A stretch of 64,000 nt of DNA from a bacterium (GCA_021813325.1 JAKALA010000004.1:62001-126000), one strand, 5' to 3'. Counted from the first letter of the stretch, positions 39,401-48,034 are shown. The notes: generated by a model not told the origin, from the sequence alone. Numbers and translations are program-made.

Positions 39401-40572
39401 TGCATACGATCGTCATCGGTGCCGTGATTTCCTTCAAGGACGGCGCCAAAGTCAAGAAGGGCGACACGTTTGTTCAGTGGGATCCGCACAATGTGCCGAT
39501 TCTGTCTGAGAAGGCCGGCAAGGTGAAGTTCCACGACATCATCGAGGGCGTCACCATGAAGCAGGAAGTGGATGAAGCCACTGGTGAAGAGGCCATGGTC
39601 GTCATTGATCACAAGGAAGATTTGCATCCGCAGATCATCATGAGTGATGACAAGGGCGAAGTTGTGGCGAACTATCCCATTCCTTCCGGCGCTCACATCG
39701 TCGTCAGCGAAGGCGACCGGATCGTGCCTGGCACGCTCATCGCCAAGACGCCGCGCAAGCAGGCCAAGACCCGCGACATTACGGGCGGTCTCCCGCGCGT
39801 GGCGGAATTGTTCGAAGCCCGTCGTCCGAAGGATGCCGCGGAAATCTCGAAGATTGATGGTATTGTGGACTTTGGTCCGAGCGTTCGCGGCAAGCGCTGC
39901 GTGCTCATCAAAGACCCGGTCACCAACCTCGAAGAGGAACATCTCATCCCGATCGGCAAACACGTCATCGTGTTCAAGGGCGACATGGTCAAGAAAGGCC
40001 AGCAGCTCACCGAGGGTCCGATGGACCCGCATGAAATTCTCGATGTCTGCGGCCCGCAGGAGTTGCAGGAACATCTCGTGAACGAAGTGCAGGAAGTTTA
40101 TCGCCTCCAGGGGGTGACGATTAACGACAAGCACATCGAAATCATCGTGCGCCAGATGCTCCGCAAAGTGCGCATCACCGAAGCCGGTGACACGCAATTC
40201 CTCTGGGGCGAACAGGTGGACAAACTGGAATTCGAAGCCGAAAACGAGGCGATCGAACGCAAAGGCGGCAAACCCGCCGAAGCGTCGCCCGTGTTGCTCG
40301 GCATTACCAAGGCGTCTTTGGAAACAGACAGTTTCCTCAGCGCCGCGTCCTTCCAGGACACCACCCGCGTGCTCACCGAAGCCGCGACGCGTTCCAAGAT
40401 CGACGGCCTCCGTGGCTTCAAGGAAAACGTCATCATGGGCCACATCATTCCGGCGGGCAGCGGTTTCGATCGTCACCGCAAAGTGTTTGTCAACCCGCTG
40501 GTGGAATTGCCGGCGGAACCCGAACCGGAAGTGGTTGCGGAAGTCGAAGAACCGGTCAATCCGCTCTTGTAA
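36430..40572 (+). CDS. rpoC: RNA polymerase beta' subunit
   Basis: RpoC has 1380 residues from ATG 36430 ([17 protein letters not shown]); the open frame upstream overlaps rpoB and is not used. The N-terminal zinc ribbon is [20 protein letters not shown], the catalytic magnesium loop [12 protein letters not shown], and the second zinc site [14 protein letters not shown]. The trigger-loop/bridge region contains [18 protein letters not shown] and [11 protein letters not shown]. The C-terminus is acidic ([18 protein letters not shown]). It forms the polymerase core with RpoB. It is the last gene of the cluster, followed by a strong terminator. Confidence 0.98.
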   Translation: MTSSKENARELLGLEKVNQVDYVGITLASPDAIRSWSKGEVKNPETINYRTFKPEKGGLFCERIFGPVKDWECSCGKYKRIKHRGIVCDRCGVEVTLSRVRRERMGHIELAVPTCHIWFFKCMPSRIGLALDMTARHLERVIYYEDYLVIDPGTTPLKPHQLLTEVEFREAKETYGAEAFTAKMGAEAVREALERVDLLKQADELAIAMTETKSKQIRKKLAKRIKLLQGLASSKSRPEWMILTVLPVIPPDLRPLVPLEGGRFATSDLNDLYRRVINRNNRLRTLLQLKTPEVIIRNEKRMLQEAVDALFDNGRHGRPVTGAGNRSLKSLSDMLKGKGGRFRQNLLGKRVDYSGRSVIVIGPELKLNQCGLPKKMALVLFEPFIIRRLKELGYVHTVRSAKKMIERQTREVWDVLEEVTKGHPVLLNRAPTLHRLSVQAFEPQLIEGEAIRIHPLVCTAYNADFDGDQMAVHVPLSVEAQMEARLLMMATNNIFSPSSGKPIITPTQDITLGSYYVTAEPRKPMPANVTELPLFATKEEVIFAYSDQALKTHDRIRLANPDFGRKTVFGNADQKVIATTVGRVLFSEIWPEELGFHNKPVKKADLGDLIWKCYKNAGHDKTVIMLDKLKEIGFREATKSGVSIGIDDMIVPKERDEQIENAQKQIKEVEKQYRKGVITSGERYNKIVDIWTHCTDQISGVMFKTLEQNQGKKEYNPVYLMVDSGARGNKQQVRQLAGLRGLMAKPSGEIIEKPILANFREGLSVLEYFISTHGARKGLADTALKTADSGYMTRKLVDVSQDVIIQENDCGTTNGIWVSAVFEGEDEVVKISDRLVGRYACDDIVNPTSPKEFLVRANEEIDEVKAKAIDGAGIDRVRIRSVLTCESKHGICQHCYGRNLATGNLVKLGEAVGIIAAQSIGEPGTQLTMRTFHTGGVAAGVFKQPQIKSKHDGVIKYSDLRSVELEDGNNIVLNKNGSIQILDEEGRELEVHTIVIGAVISFKDGAKVKKGDTFVQWDPHNVPILSEKAGKVKFHDIIEGVTMKQEVDEATGEEAMVVIDHKEDLHPQIIMSDDKGEVVANYPIPSGAHIVVSEGDRIVPGTLIAKTPRKQAKTRDITGGLPRVAELFEARRPKDAAEISKIDGIVDFGPSVRGKRCVLIKDPVTNLEEEHLIPIGKHVIVFKGDMVKKGQQLTEGPMDPHEILDVCGPQELQEHLVNEVQEVYRLQGVTINDKHIEIIVRQMLRKVRITEAGDTQFLWGEQVDKLEFEAENEAIERKGGKPAEASPVLLGITKASLETDSFLSAASFQDTTRVLTEAATRSKIDGLRGFKENVIMGHIIPAGSGFDRHRKVFVNPLVELPAEPEPEVVAEVEEPVNPLL

Positions 40573-40585
40573 GAGAATTGAAACA

Positions 40586-40619
40586 AAAAGGCGTCCGATG
40601 AAAATCGGACGCCTTTTTT
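40586..40619. terminator. Bidirectional intrinsic terminator after rpoC
   Basis: The perfect 10-bp stem GGCGTCCGAT/ATCGGACGCC with a GAAA loop is flanked by A5 on the left and T6 on the right. It therefore works for rpoC on the plus strand and for the M16 peptidase gene on the minus strand. Confidence 0.93.
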
Positions 40620-40667
40620 ATTGCGAAATTGATGCCGCACCGCGCGCAGATTTGACGGGCAAGCGGA

Positions 40668-43211
40668 TCAGGGCTTTACCAACGCGACGACTGCGGTCTC
40701 AGGTTTCAGGTATTTCTGGGCGACGGCCTTGATTTGCTCCAGAGTGACGGTTTCATATTTGGCGTCGTCTTGTTCGCTGCGCTGGTAGCCTAGCCCATAG
40801 AGTTCATCCAGCGCCGTCGTTGTGGCGAGGTGGCCGAGATCGGCGCGGGCGATTTTCTTCTGGCCAATGATCTTCGCCTTGGCGCGTTTTAATTCATCCG
40901 CCGTTAAACCTTCGGAACGGAGCAGTTCCGCCTCGCGCAGCAATTCGGTTTCGACCTGCTCCACCTTGGTCGGCTCGGTGCCGGTGTAAAATGCAAAGTA
41001 GCCCGGAGCCACGCCGCACAAGGTCTGTGCGCCAACGTAGTAAGCCAGCCCCAGTTGCTCGCGGATGCGCAGGAACAGCCGCGAGCCAAGATCGCTGCAA
41101 CATTCCTGCAACAGTTCCAACGCGTAGCGGTCTTCGCTGAACATGGTGGTGCCGGGATATCCAATCACCAAAACCGCCTGTTTCTTATCACGGGTTTCCG
41201 TGACTCGATGCGTGGTCGGACTCAAAACCTTCGCCCCGGAATGATCTACGCCTTCGCCGGATTTCCAATTGCCAAAGGCTTGGTCCACGGCGGCTCTGAC
41301 CTCGCTGGTTTTAACATCGCCGTAAATGGCCAGCACGCAATTATTGGGCGTAGTCAATTTCGCGTGAAATGCCTTCACCGCCTCAACCGACAATTGGGTG
41401 ACGCTGGTTTCCGTGCCGATGGGATCGAGGCCGTAACCGCCGGGGCCAAAGAGACCGCGGCGCATGGCGAGGCTCGCGCTTTTGAGCAGATCATCCCGTC
41501 GCGCCTGAATGCCGGCAAGCTGCACTTCGCGTTCCCGCTCCAGTTCTTCGACGGGAAAGATGGGATTCAGCAAAACATCCGCGACCAAATCCAAGCCCGT
41601 TTGAAAATCGCTACTCAAGACTTCGGCGTTCACGCCAAAGCTTTGATTGCCGGCGTAAGAGTCAATGCTGCCGCCGACGGATTCGATTTCCACGGCGATT
41701 TGTTCGGCGCTGCGTGTGGTTGTGCCTTTGAGCAACAGGCGCGCGAGCAGGGTGGTGACGCCGTTGGATGATTCGGTTTCCGCCAGCACGCCACCTTGAA
41801 ACACCGTGCGGAATTCAACGAATGGCAGTCGATGGTCCTCCTTGATCAACAGCCGCAGGCCGTTGGGCAGGTCAAATTTTTGAATCGCGTGTTCCGTGGT
41901 GGTTTCTGTTGTGGCTGTCGCTTTGGGCGCGGTGTCTGCGGGCAATAACGAATAAAGCGTTCGGTTCTCTGCTGTCAGATAAGTGCGGGCAACGCGCTGC
42001 ACGTCGGCCATCGTCACTTGTTTGACGGCGGCGAGATAGCGTTCCGAGAAATTAAGGTCATTGGCCGCCAACCAGTTGCCGCCAAGGTTTTGGGCCTGGC
42101 CTTCCATCGTTTTGCGCGAAGCGAGCGTGGCGGCGATGAATTGTTTGACCGCTTTTTGCAGTTCGTCGGCAGACACAGATTCGGCTTTTACTTTTTCAAT
42201 TTCGGCCAAAATGGCGTCGCGCGCCGCTTCGAATTGATCGCCGTCGATGATGGCGCTGGATCCAAACAATCCCGGCAGACCGGGGCTGTAGGTCCATGCA
42301 TCAACGTGATGCACCACGCCTTGTTTCTCACGCACCTGTTGGAAGAGACGGGAACTGCGACCGCTGCCCAGCAGCACCGCCAGCACATCCAGCACGGGAA
42401 CATCGGGATGGCGAACTTCCGGAATGTGCCAGGCGAAATGCACATGACCCAGTTCCACCGGCGCTTCTTCGATCACTTCGCGGGCACCGGTTTGTTTGGG
42501 TTCCAATGGCAGCACGATGGGTGGCAGTGGTTGCGATTTCGCATTCGCGTAGGCGGTTTTGATCTGTTCAACGACCTCGTCTTTTTTGACATCGCCGGCG
42601 ATCACGTAAAACACATTGTTCGGTGCGTATTTTTCCGTGTAGTAATTCCGAATGTCCGCCGGTTTGATTTTGTTGAAAATGTCCAGATAGCCGATGATCG
42701 TGTAACGATACGGGCTTTTGGTGTAGGCCACTTCAAACAGCCGGCGGCTCGCGCGGCGGCCCGGATCATCCTGGCACATGTCCATTTCGCGGCGGATGAC
42801 ATCCAGTTCCTTCGCCAGTTCATCCGGCGGCAACGACGCGTTTTGCATGATGTCGCACAGAATGTCGATGGCTTTCGCCGCGCCGGTATTGGGCACGTCG
42901 ATATGATAAACCGTCCGGTCAAAGCTGGTGTAAGCATTCATGTAACCGCCGGCTTCCTGCACTTCCTGGTCAATGCGGCTGCCGGGGCGGGTGGTGGTGC
43001 CTTTGAACAACATGTGTTCCAGCACATGCGAAAGGCCGGCGCCCAGCCATTTGTCCTCATGAATGCTGCCGGCGGCGCACCACGCCTGCGCGGAAACAAC
43101 CGGAGCACTATGATCCTCGCGCACGATGATGGTCAGGCCGTTGTCGAGCGTGGTGATGGTGGTGCCCAGTGGAATCGAGGGAATAACGTCTGTGGCAATC
43201 GGCTTGGTCAT
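40668..43211 (-). CDS. M16-family zinc metallopeptidase, tandem-domain
   Basis: The 847-residue protein consists of two M16 halves. The N-terminal half has the inverted zinc motif H62-V-L-E65-H66 (SHVLEHMLFKGT) with the distal glutamate region DVIRREMDM. The C-terminal half (from about 430, NGLRLLIKEDHRLPFVEFRT) has the same fold but no HxxEH (NGVTTLLARLLLKGT), so it is the non-catalytic partner. This arrangement is like pitrilysin or PqqL-type peptidases that degrade peptides in a closing chamber. No signal peptide is seen, so it is probably cytoplasmic, although related enzymes are often exported. It is convergent with rpoC and shares its terminator. Confidence 0.9.
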   Translation of the reverse strand: MTKPIATDVIPSIPLGTTITTLDNGLTIIVREDHSAPVVSAQAWCAAGSIHEDKWLGAGLSHVLEHMLFKGTTTRPGSRIDQEVQEAGGYMNAYTSFDRTVYHIDVPNTGAAKAIDILCDIMQNASLPPDELAKELDVIRREMDMCQDDPGRRASRRLFEVAYTKSPYRYTIIGYLDIFNKIKPADIRNYYTEKYAPNNVFYVIAGDVKKDEVVEQIKTAYANAKSQPLPPIVLPLEPKQTGAREVIEEAPVELGHVHFAWHIPEVRHPDVPVLDVLAVLLGSGRSSRLFQQVREKQGVVHHVDAWTYSPGLPGLFGSSAIIDGDQFEAARDAILAEIEKVKAESVSADELQKAVKQFIAATLASRKTMEGQAQNLGGNWLAANDLNFSERYLAAVKQVTMADVQRVARTYLTAENRTLYSLLPADTAPKATATTETTTEHAIQKFDLPNGLRLLIKEDHRLPFVEFRTVFQGGVLAETESSNGVTTLLARLLLKGTTTRSAEQIAVEIESVGGSIDSYAGNQSFGVNAEVLSSDFQTGLDLVADVLLNPIFPVEELEREREVQLAGIQARRDDLLKSASLAMRRGLFGPGGYGLDPIGTETSVTQLSVEAVKAFHAKLTTPNNCVLAIYGDVKTSEVRAAVDQAFGNWKSGEGVDHSGAKVLSPTTHRVTETRDKKQAVLVIGYPGTTMFSEDRYALELLQECCSDLGSRLFLRIREQLGLAYYVGAQTLCGVAPGYFAFYTGTEPTKVEQVETELLREAELLRSEGLTADELKRAKAKIIGQKKIARADLGHLATTTALDELYGLGYQRSEQDDAKYETVTLEQIKAVAQKYLKPETAVVALVKP

Positions 43212-43332
43212 GGCAAATGTCTGGGTTCAAAGCATAAGTGGAAAACGACGCGGGGCAATTCAATTTGAATCCGTGCTCAACCGGCAAAATCTCCGCTGGC
43301 AGTCGATTTGACGTTGTGCGAATTTCACCCGC

Positions 43333-43694
43333 ATGTCTGCCGGACAGCTCTGGTTGTTTCCGCCTTCAAAGCCGCTGGTCGAGCGGCTGGGGATCCGGTT
43401 TTCCATGAGCTGCCTGAGCAGCCCGGCGTGTATCTGTTTTGTGGCGATCAGGAAGGGGTGCTTTACATCGGCAGCGCAAAGAATCTGGGCAAAAGGCTTT
43501 CTGCTTACCGGGTGGGCAACCCGGAACGATTCCCACGCCGGATCATCCGGCTGATGAGCCAGGTCAGGCGGATTGAATTGGTGGTTTGTTCCAATGAAAC
43601 CGCTGCGCGGCATCGTGAGGAAGAACTGATTGGCGCATTAATGCCCAGGTTCAATCGGGCGGGCAAAGTATGGCCAAAACCAGGTTCGCAATGA
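43333..43694 (+). pseudogene. GIY-YIG nuclease-like gene with an apparent frameshift
   Basis: The N-terminus MSAGQLWLFPPSKPLVERLG reads from ATG 43333, but the GIY-YIG domain itself (LPEQPGVYLFCGDQEGVLYI, then GSAKNLGKRL and RFNRAGKVW) lies in another frame that ends at 43694. The switch must occur near the GGGG run at about 43388-43395 and corresponds to one missing base. The domain resembles the UvrC-type GIY-YIG fold in small stand-alone proteins. The cause could be a sequencing error in the G run, a recent mutation or, less likely, programmed -1 frameshifting; no classical slippery heptamer is seen. If corrected it would encode a protein of about 120 residues. Confidence 0.65.
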
Positions 43695-43768
43695 CTTGGA
43701 AATCGGGGACGTAATCCCAATTACAATTAAAGTGTTTACGAACTTGCTTTGTAGAAAAGCTGCTGGAA

Positions 43769-43838
43769 TGGTGCCTGCGACGCCTCGTCGCAATCGGTAT
43801 TATTGGATACTTTCGGCGACGAAGGCGTCGCCAGCACC
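43769..43838. repeat. Palindromic dispersed repeat
   Basis: The left arm GGTGCCTGCGACGCCTCGTC and the complement of the right arm (ending GGCGTCGCCAGCACC) are about 23 bases each with few mismatches, around a 24-base AT-richer centre. The GCGACGCCTCGTCGC core recurs at about 22899-22942. It lies between the GIY-YIG gene and the toxin gene. Confidence 0.7.
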
Positions 43839-43864
43839 TTAAAACCAACTTTTCTACAGAGCAG

Positions 43865-44224
43865 TTACGAACTCTTCGCCGACTCAATAAGCTGCCAAAA
43901 TTTTGGATTTTCCTGAAGCGCCTGGTCTTCACCGACCTTGATGCCGGAACGGAAGAAGAAATCTTTGAGCGTATTTTTGCTGAGCACGCGATGCACCAGA
44001 ATGCCAAGCTGGTGGCGTTCAAAATACACGCGGTAATCACCCACGCGGAAGCGGTGCAAAATGTGACCGTCGCTTTCCAGCTTGCCGAAATCATCCAGTT
44101 CGCTGCCCACGACCTGTTGCGGGAGACCCCGAAAATCGCCGAGAATTTGCAGTTGCAGTTCCTTGGGCATCCGCGCCATGTCGGACGCGGCGGACGGCGT
44201 GAAGATGATTTGAAACGTGCTCAT
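43865..44224 (-). CDS. RelE/ParE-superfamily toxin-like protein
   Basis: The 119-residue protein has the compact RelE/ParE layout: an N-terminal strand (FQIIFTPSAASDMARMPKE), a helical hairpin (LQLQILGDFRGLP), then the core strands GHILHRFRVGDYRVYFERH and LGILVHRVLSKNTLKDFF. RelE-type toxins cleave mRNA on the ribosome, and ParE types poison gyrase; which applies here cannot be told. No antitoxin gene is found directly up- or downstream, so it is either solitary, domesticated or paired with an antitoxin elsewhere. The C-terminal 30 residues beyond the core are extra. Confidence 0.7.
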   Translation of the reverse strand: MSTFQIIFTPSAASDMARMPKELQLQILGDFRGLPQQVVGSELDDFGKLESDGHILHRFRVGDYRVYFERHQLGILVHRVLSKNTLKDFFFRSGIKVGEDQALQENPKFWQLIESAKSS

Positions 44225-44325
44225 CGCTGAGTAGCATTATATTGCCGGATGAAGGAGCAGTTCAATATTTCATTGGCCGGGCAGGAGATCACCTTTTTAT
44301 ATTAAGGCCAAAGTCGCCCATTGAT

Positions 44326-45381
44326 TTATCCCAGCAGGCCCTTGCTTAAAAACCAACCATATGCGATGACCAACGCCAAGCCGACCAAGCGTGGCAGTCT
44401 TCCGAAAAGGATGACGAACAGCATGTGGATCACCGTGGCGCCCAGCAGTAGAAACATGCCGGTTTCAAAGAACGCCGGCATGTTCATGGTGTGATATAGC
44501 GCATAGACGCCCAGGCAAAGTGGAATGGAAATGTGCGCGTCGCCGACTTGCGAGGTGTAAACCACTTCCGGCTGTTTGCGCCAGGCGTAATAAATTGCCA
44601 GCACCGCATTGGGCAGCACCATCAGCCAGCCGCTGACCCAGCCCATATGGTCCTTGATCCAGCCGTGCCGGGCAGTGTGTTCCACCCAGTTTACCAGCCT
44701 GTCGGTGCTGACATAAATGGCCACGGCTCCGACCGCCAGCAAGGCGAGGTTCACGGGCAGCATCCAATCAAAACGAGACTTGCCCTGGCGGACATTGGTT
44801 TTAAGGACTTCAAAAATGTGGAAGCATTGCCAGAAAAGAAACAGCCCAATCAGCACCAAGCCGTCGTTGAAATTTAGCGTGCCTTTCCGGCCCAACGCCC
44901 ACACGGCTCCGGTGAAGAACAGCACCGCCGTCAGGGTCAACAACAGGGAAAGCCGGTTGAGTTCATGTTCCTTGCCCGCCTTGCCACCGGCTTTGGCTTC
45001 CCCTTTGCCCCGGGCTTTGACCTCGGACTTTTTCTTTTTGGGCGGAGTTATTTTCTTTTGCGGCAGGATATGCATGCCCCAGAAAATGGCGGGTAATCCA
45101 AGCACCAAGGTCATGTTGGTGACGTTGTTGACGAGCGAATTGATCATGACATCCGCGCCCGAACCTCCCGTCTGGCCGAGGATGAAGGCAAAGATCAGGT
45201 TGCCCATGCCAGAGCAGTAAGGCATGACCAAGGTGCCGAGAACGGTGCCTTCAAAACCGCTGTCACTCATGGCCTCCAAACGCCAAATCATCAAAAGCGA
45301 TGCGAGGATAAACAGCATCAGGAACAGCCAGGGCGCCCACGCGCCTGTGCTTTCCATCCAATGAATGACGGGTTTGAACAC
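44326..45381 (-). CDS. Cation-exchanger-like membrane protein (CaCA family)
   Basis: The 351-residue protein has about 10-11 predicted helices. Two related blocks fit the alpha repeats of sodium/calcium exchanger proteins: one near 45-95 (GTLVMPYCSGMGNLIFAFIL, then SGADVMINSLVNNVTN) and one near 265-300 (VGDAHISIPLCLGVYALYH). They are separated by a basic cytoplasmic loop (KKITPPKKKKSEVKARGKG). The usual acidic ion-binding residues of the repeats are not clearly conserved, so the transported ion is uncertain. It stands alone, downstream of the terminator that closes the sulfur-carrier operon. Confidence 0.7.
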   Translation of the reverse strand: MFKPVIHWMESTGAWAPWLFLMLFILASLLMIWRLEAMSDSGFEGTVLGTLVMPYCSGMGNLIFAFILGQTGGSGADVMINSLVNNVTNMTLVLGLPAIFWGMHILPQKKITPPKKKKSEVKARGKGEAKAGGKAGKEHELNRLSLLLTLTAVLFFTGAVWALGRKGTLNFNDGLVLIGLFLFWQCFHIFEVLKTNVRQGKSRFDWMLPVNLALLAVGAVAIYVSTDRLVNWVEHTARHGWIKDHMGWVSGWLMVLPNAVLAIYYAWRKQPEVVYTSQVGDAHISIPLCLGVYALYHTMNMPAFFETGMFLLLGATVIHMLFVILFGRLPRLVGLALVIAYGWFLSKGLLG

Positions 45382-45429
45382 GAGCGAAGTTTAATCCAAA
45401 CCCTCAGCGGCGCGATAAAAACCTGAAAT

Positions 45430-45471
45430 GCCCAAAATGAAACGGCGTGGAGTTAAGTTATCCACGCCGTT
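45430..45471 (-). terminator. Terminator of the thrC-like/ThiS/NIL operon
   Basis: A perfect 11-bp stem AACGGCGTGGA/TCCACGCCGTT with a 9-base loop lies 18 bases after the NIL-gene stop. On the minus strand it is followed by TTTCATTTT, a serviceable U-rich tract. Confidence 0.75.
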
Positions 45472-45489
45472 GAGCGAATCTTAAACCGG

Positions 45490-45780
45490 TCAGCCTTCGA
45501 TGGCGCTGATTTCCACCGGCTCAACGTTGACCTTGTTCTTTTCCAGCCATTTGATGGCAGCTTTTACCTCGTCGCGCGGGCCGGCTAGTTCCAGACAGAC
45601 GATGCCGATTTCATCCGTCACGCTGGCCTGACGGATGTTGGTGATGACCTTGAATTTGTGTCCAACTTCCCAGATAAACGGCTGCTTGATGAGCTTGGGT
45701 GGATACATCAGCCAGAGCCGTTGTTGGGTGGGCGTCGTGGACTTGGTCTTGGTGGCGGATTTTTTAGAGGCTTTGGCCAT
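45490..45780 (-). CDS. NIL-domain protein
   Basis: The 96-residue protein has a basic, lysine/threonine-rich N-terminus (about 1-20), then a ferredoxin-like NIL domain (LWLMYPPKLIKQPFIWEVGH, ITNIRQASVTDEIGIVCLEL, AIKWLEKNKVNVEPVE). NIL domains occur in methionine ABC-transporter ATPases (MetN), where they bind methionine, and in the ferredoxin partner of the archaeal and bacterial homocysteine-forming sulfurtransferase. A role in methionine/homocysteine sensing or sulfur delivery fits the SAM riboswitch at the head of this operon. It is the last gene, 127 bases after the carrier gene, with a palindromic repeat in the gap. Confidence 0.85.
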   Translation of the reverse strand: MAKASKKSATKTKSTTPTQQRLWLMYPPKLIKQPFIWEVGHKFKVITNIRQASVTDEIGIVCLELAGPRDEVKAAIKWLEKNKVNVEPVEISAIEG

Positions 45781-45828
45781 GGCGGAAAAACTACAACTTC
45801 AGATTACCGATTGGCGATTTTAAAAATT

Positions 45829-45899
45829 GGCGGCGCGAGCGTCACCGCCAGTTGTCGTTTGTTTGTCACAAGCGGCTCGCGCGGACGCTCGCCCCACCG
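45829..45899. repeat. Palindromic repeat between carrier and NIL genes
   Basis: The inverted arms GGCGCGAGCGTC (left) and GCGCGGACGCTCGCCCC (right) enclose an AT-richer centre. It resembles other small palindromic repeats in the window but is not identical to them. Confidence 0.55.
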
Positions 45900-45907
45900 G
45901 TAAAATT

Positions 45908-46183
45908 CTAACCGCCGGCGATGGCGGGAATAATGCTGATTTCGTCGCCGTCCTTGAGCGGGGTGGCGCGGTTCTGGAGGAAGCGGATGTCTTCCTCGTT
46001 CACATAGACGTTCACGAAACGGCGGACTTCGCCTTTCTCGTCCACGAGACGTTCGGCGATGCCGGGGAAGCGCGACTGCAATTCCTCGATGGCCGCGCCG
46101 ATGGTGGCGGCGTTGACTTCAACCAGCTCCTCGTTGTTGGTCAACTTGCGGAGCGGCGTGGGGATGCGGACTTTTTTTGGCAT
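45908..46183 (-). CDS. ThiS/MoaD-like sulfur carrier protein
   Basis: The 91-residue product has the beta-grasp ubiquitin-like fold pattern of MoaD, ThiS and CysO (VRIPTPLRKLTNNEELVEVN, LQSRFPGIAERLVDEKGEVR, NVYVNEEDIRFLQNRATPLK, DGDEISIIPAIAGG) and ends in the diagnostic Gly-Gly. Carriers of this type are adenylated by a ThiF/MoeB-like enzyme and loaded with sulfur as a C-terminal thiocarboxylate. No moaE, thiG or molybdopterin gene is nearby. The partner instead is a fold-type II PLP enzyme, as with CysO and CysM in mycobacterial cysteine synthesis. No E1 enzyme or JAMM protease is in the window. Confidence 0.88.
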   Translation of the reverse strand: MPKKVRIPTPLRKLTNNEELVEVNAATIGAAIEELQSRFPGIAERLVDEKGEVRRFVNVYVNEEDIRFLQNRATPLKDGDEISIIPAIAGG

Positions 46184-46200
46184 AAATTTAATTTTTCAAA

Positions 46201-46623
46201 TTATACAAATTCGGAAATATTTACTTTTGCTACATGATAACCGCGGCTTGTTAAAGCTTTAATTGCCGCATGTTCTTGGCCTTTAGTGCCACCGCTGGAA
46301 CGAACAAATTCAATTGCTTCATCTCGAATTTTTCGAATTGCCAGGCGATTGCTTTTATCTGGCAATGTTCTTTCAAATTTAGCTCCGCTCTCGAATTGCA
46401 GAATCAATTTATTGGCTTCGACCCTTTGGGTCATTTGTTCCGATGTCCGTCGTTCTTTCCAGCCATACTGTTTTTCTGGCTTTTGTTCTAACAACCCGTT
46501 TGGTGCTGAATTATTGGTCGAAATTTTGAAAACGCGGCGCAGAACATCGTCTTCAGTTTCGCCAAATTTACCGTGAGCTGCGATTGCTGCCCACACTTCG
46601 TCTGAAACGCGAATTGTTTTCAT
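46201..46623 (-). CDS. Hypothetical protein, putative DNA-binding, inserted in the operon
   Basis: The 140-residue product has a start resembling SeqA-N/ribbon-helix-helix-like segments (MKTIRVSDEVWAAIAAHGKF then GETEDDVLRRVFKI). A basic middle region and a C-terminal part (about 90-140) follow, which I do not recognise. The gene is clearly AT-richer than its neighbours and uses different codons, a sign of recent acquisition. An AT-rich palindrome lies 25-55 bases upstream of its start. It sits between the threonine-synthase-like gene and the carrier gene and probably entered an existing operon; a role in sulfur metabolism is not indicated. Confidence 0.65.
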   Translation of the reverse strand: MKTIRVSDEVWAAIAAHGKFGETEDDVLRRVFKISTNNSAPNGLLEQKPEKQYGWKERRTSEQMTQRVEANKLILQFESGAKFERTLPDKSNRLAIRKIRDEAIEFVRSSGGTKGQEHAAIKALTSRGYHVAKVNISEFV

Positions 46624-46647
46624 GCGCCAAGACTAAAAGACTAAAAG

Positions 46648-46677
46648 TAGTTAGTTAACTAAATTTAGTTAGTTAGT
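46648..46677. promoter_or_regulatory. AT-rich palindrome upstream of the inserted gene
   Basis: A perfect 16-base palindrome TAACTAAATTTAGTTA (46656-46671) is embedded in a run of TTAG/TAGT repeats. It lies just before the 46201-46623 gene and may be an operator for its DNA-binding product, or a recombination scar. Confidence 0.45.
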
Positions 46678-46689
46678 CCGTCACGCATG

Positions 46690-47949
46690 TCACGCGTTCA
46701 CCTTTTCCTCATGCGCCAGCAGTGCTTCGAATTCGCGCAAGCTGGGCTTGATTTCATGCGGTTTACCGCAATGGTGCTGCACGGCGTCGAGCGTTTTCAA
46801 TCCGTTGCCGGTGACGCAGATGACGACGGAATCATTCTTCGGAATTTTGCCGGATTCAATCAGTTTTTTGGCCACGCCCACGGTCACGCCGCCGGCGGTC
46901 TCGGCAAAGATGCCTTCCGTTTCGGCCAGCAGCTTGATGGCGTCGCGGATTTCGTCGTCGGTCACGTCGTCGGCTGCCGCGGTGGTTTCGCGCATGACTT
47001 TGAGCGCGTAGAAACCGTCGGCGGGCGTGCCGATGGCGAGCGACTTGGCGATGGTGTCGGGCTTGACGGGCTTGAAGAAATCCAGCCCGGCTTTTTGCGC
47101 GGTGGAGATGGGCGAACAGCCGGTGGCTTGCGCGCCGTAAATCTTCGGCTGCGAATCGGCGATGAGGCCGACCTTCACTAGTTCCTGATAGCCCTTATGA
47201 ATCTTCGTGAGTAACGAGCCGGACGCCATCGGGACGATGGTGTGCTGCGGTGCGCGCCAGCCGAGTTGCTCGGCGATTTCATACGCCATGGACTTGGAGC
47301 CTTCGGCGTAGTAGGGGCGCATATTGACGTTCACGAACGCCCAACCGAACTTGCCGGCGATCTCGGCGCAGAGACGATTCACTTCGTCGTAATGGCCTTT
47401 GATGCCGATGACAGTTGCACCGTAGATGAGCGAGTTGACGATTTTGCCGTGCTCCAAATCGGACGGGATGAACACAAACGATTTCAATCCGGCGCTGGCC
47501 GCGTTGGCGGCGACGGAATTCGCGAGGTTGCCGGTGGAGGCGCAGGCGACGGTTTCAAAACCGAGTTCCTTCGAGCGGCTTAACGCGACGCTGACGACGC
47601 GGTCTTTGAAAGAGAGCGTCGGATAATTCACCGCATCATTTTTGATCCAAAGCTCGCGGATGCCGAGTTTCTTGGCCAGCCGATCCGCCTTGATGAGCGG
47701 GGTGAAACCGACTTGCGCCCCGACGGTGGGGTCGCCGGCAACGGGCAGCAGTTCGCGGTAACGCCACATGGTTTTCGGGCGCGCGGCGATGGTTTCGCGG
47801 GAAATGGCCTTTTTGATCCGGTCGTAGTCGTAGGCGACTTCAAGCGGGCCGAAATCGAATTCGCAGACGTGCGTGGCTTCCAGCGGATATTCACGACCGC
47901 ACTCGCGGCACTTGAGCGCCTTCATGTAACCTTGATGCTGTTCACTCAT
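46690..47949 (-). CDS. Threonine-synthase-like PLP enzyme under SAM-riboswitch control
   Basis: The 419-residue protein matches the threonine synthase family, fold-type II PLP enzymes that act on O-phosphohomoserine. A short zinc-ribbon-like N-terminus (LKCRECGREYPLEATHVCEF) precedes the catalytic domain. The PLP lysine is K115 in LSFKDRVVSVAL, the phosphate loop is in ACASTGNLANSVAANAASAG, and the C-terminal cofactor region is AETAGGVTVGVAKKL. A plain threonine synthase would fit the fold, but the SAM-I riboswitch upstream, the sulfur carrier and the NIL protein downstream point to methionine synthesis. It may replace the phosphate of O-phosphohomoserine with carrier-borne sulfide to form homocysteine (inference). 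Alternative: an ordinary ThrC at a SAM-controlled branch point. Confidence 0.87.
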   Translation of the reverse strand: MSEQHQGYMKALKCRECGREYPLEATHVCEFDFGPLEVAYDYDRIKKAISRETIAARPKTMWRYRELLPVAGDPTVGAQVGFTPLIKADRLAKKLGIRELWIKNDAVNYPTLSFKDRVVSVALSRSKELGFETVACASTGNLANSVAANAASAGLKSFVFIPSDLEHGKIVNSLIYGATVIGIKGHYDEVNRLCAEIAGKFGWAFVNVNMRPYYAEGSKSMAYEIAEQLGWRAPQHTIVPMASGSLLTKIHKGYQELVKVGLIADSQPKIYGAQATGCSPISTAQKAGLDFFKPVKPDTIAKSLAIGTPADGFYALKVMRETTAAADDVTDDEIRDAIKLLAETEGIFAETAGGVTVGVAKKLIESGKIPKNDSVVICVTGNGLKTLDAVQHHCGKPHEIKPSLREFEALLAHEEKVNA

Positions 47950-47958
47950 AATAAATTT

Positions 47959-48034
47959 TTTGCCACAGAGACACCGAGAACACAGAGCAATAATTTGTAT
48001 TCCGCCTCTGTGCGCTCTGTGACTCGGTGGCTAA
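47959..48034. repeat. Palindromic repeat in the riboswitch leader
   Basis: The arms at 47959-47987 (TTTGCCACAGAGACACCGAG start) and 48006-48034 (ending ACTCGGTGGCTAA) are inverted copies agreeing at about 23 of 29 positions. The element lies between the riboswitch terminator and the start codon, so it is part of the leader of full-length mRNA. Confidence 0.7.

Noticed and set aside
37489-40476. 995-codon open frame antisense to rpoC
   Set aside because: Same explanation; low-complexity H/F/R-rich translation and no family features.
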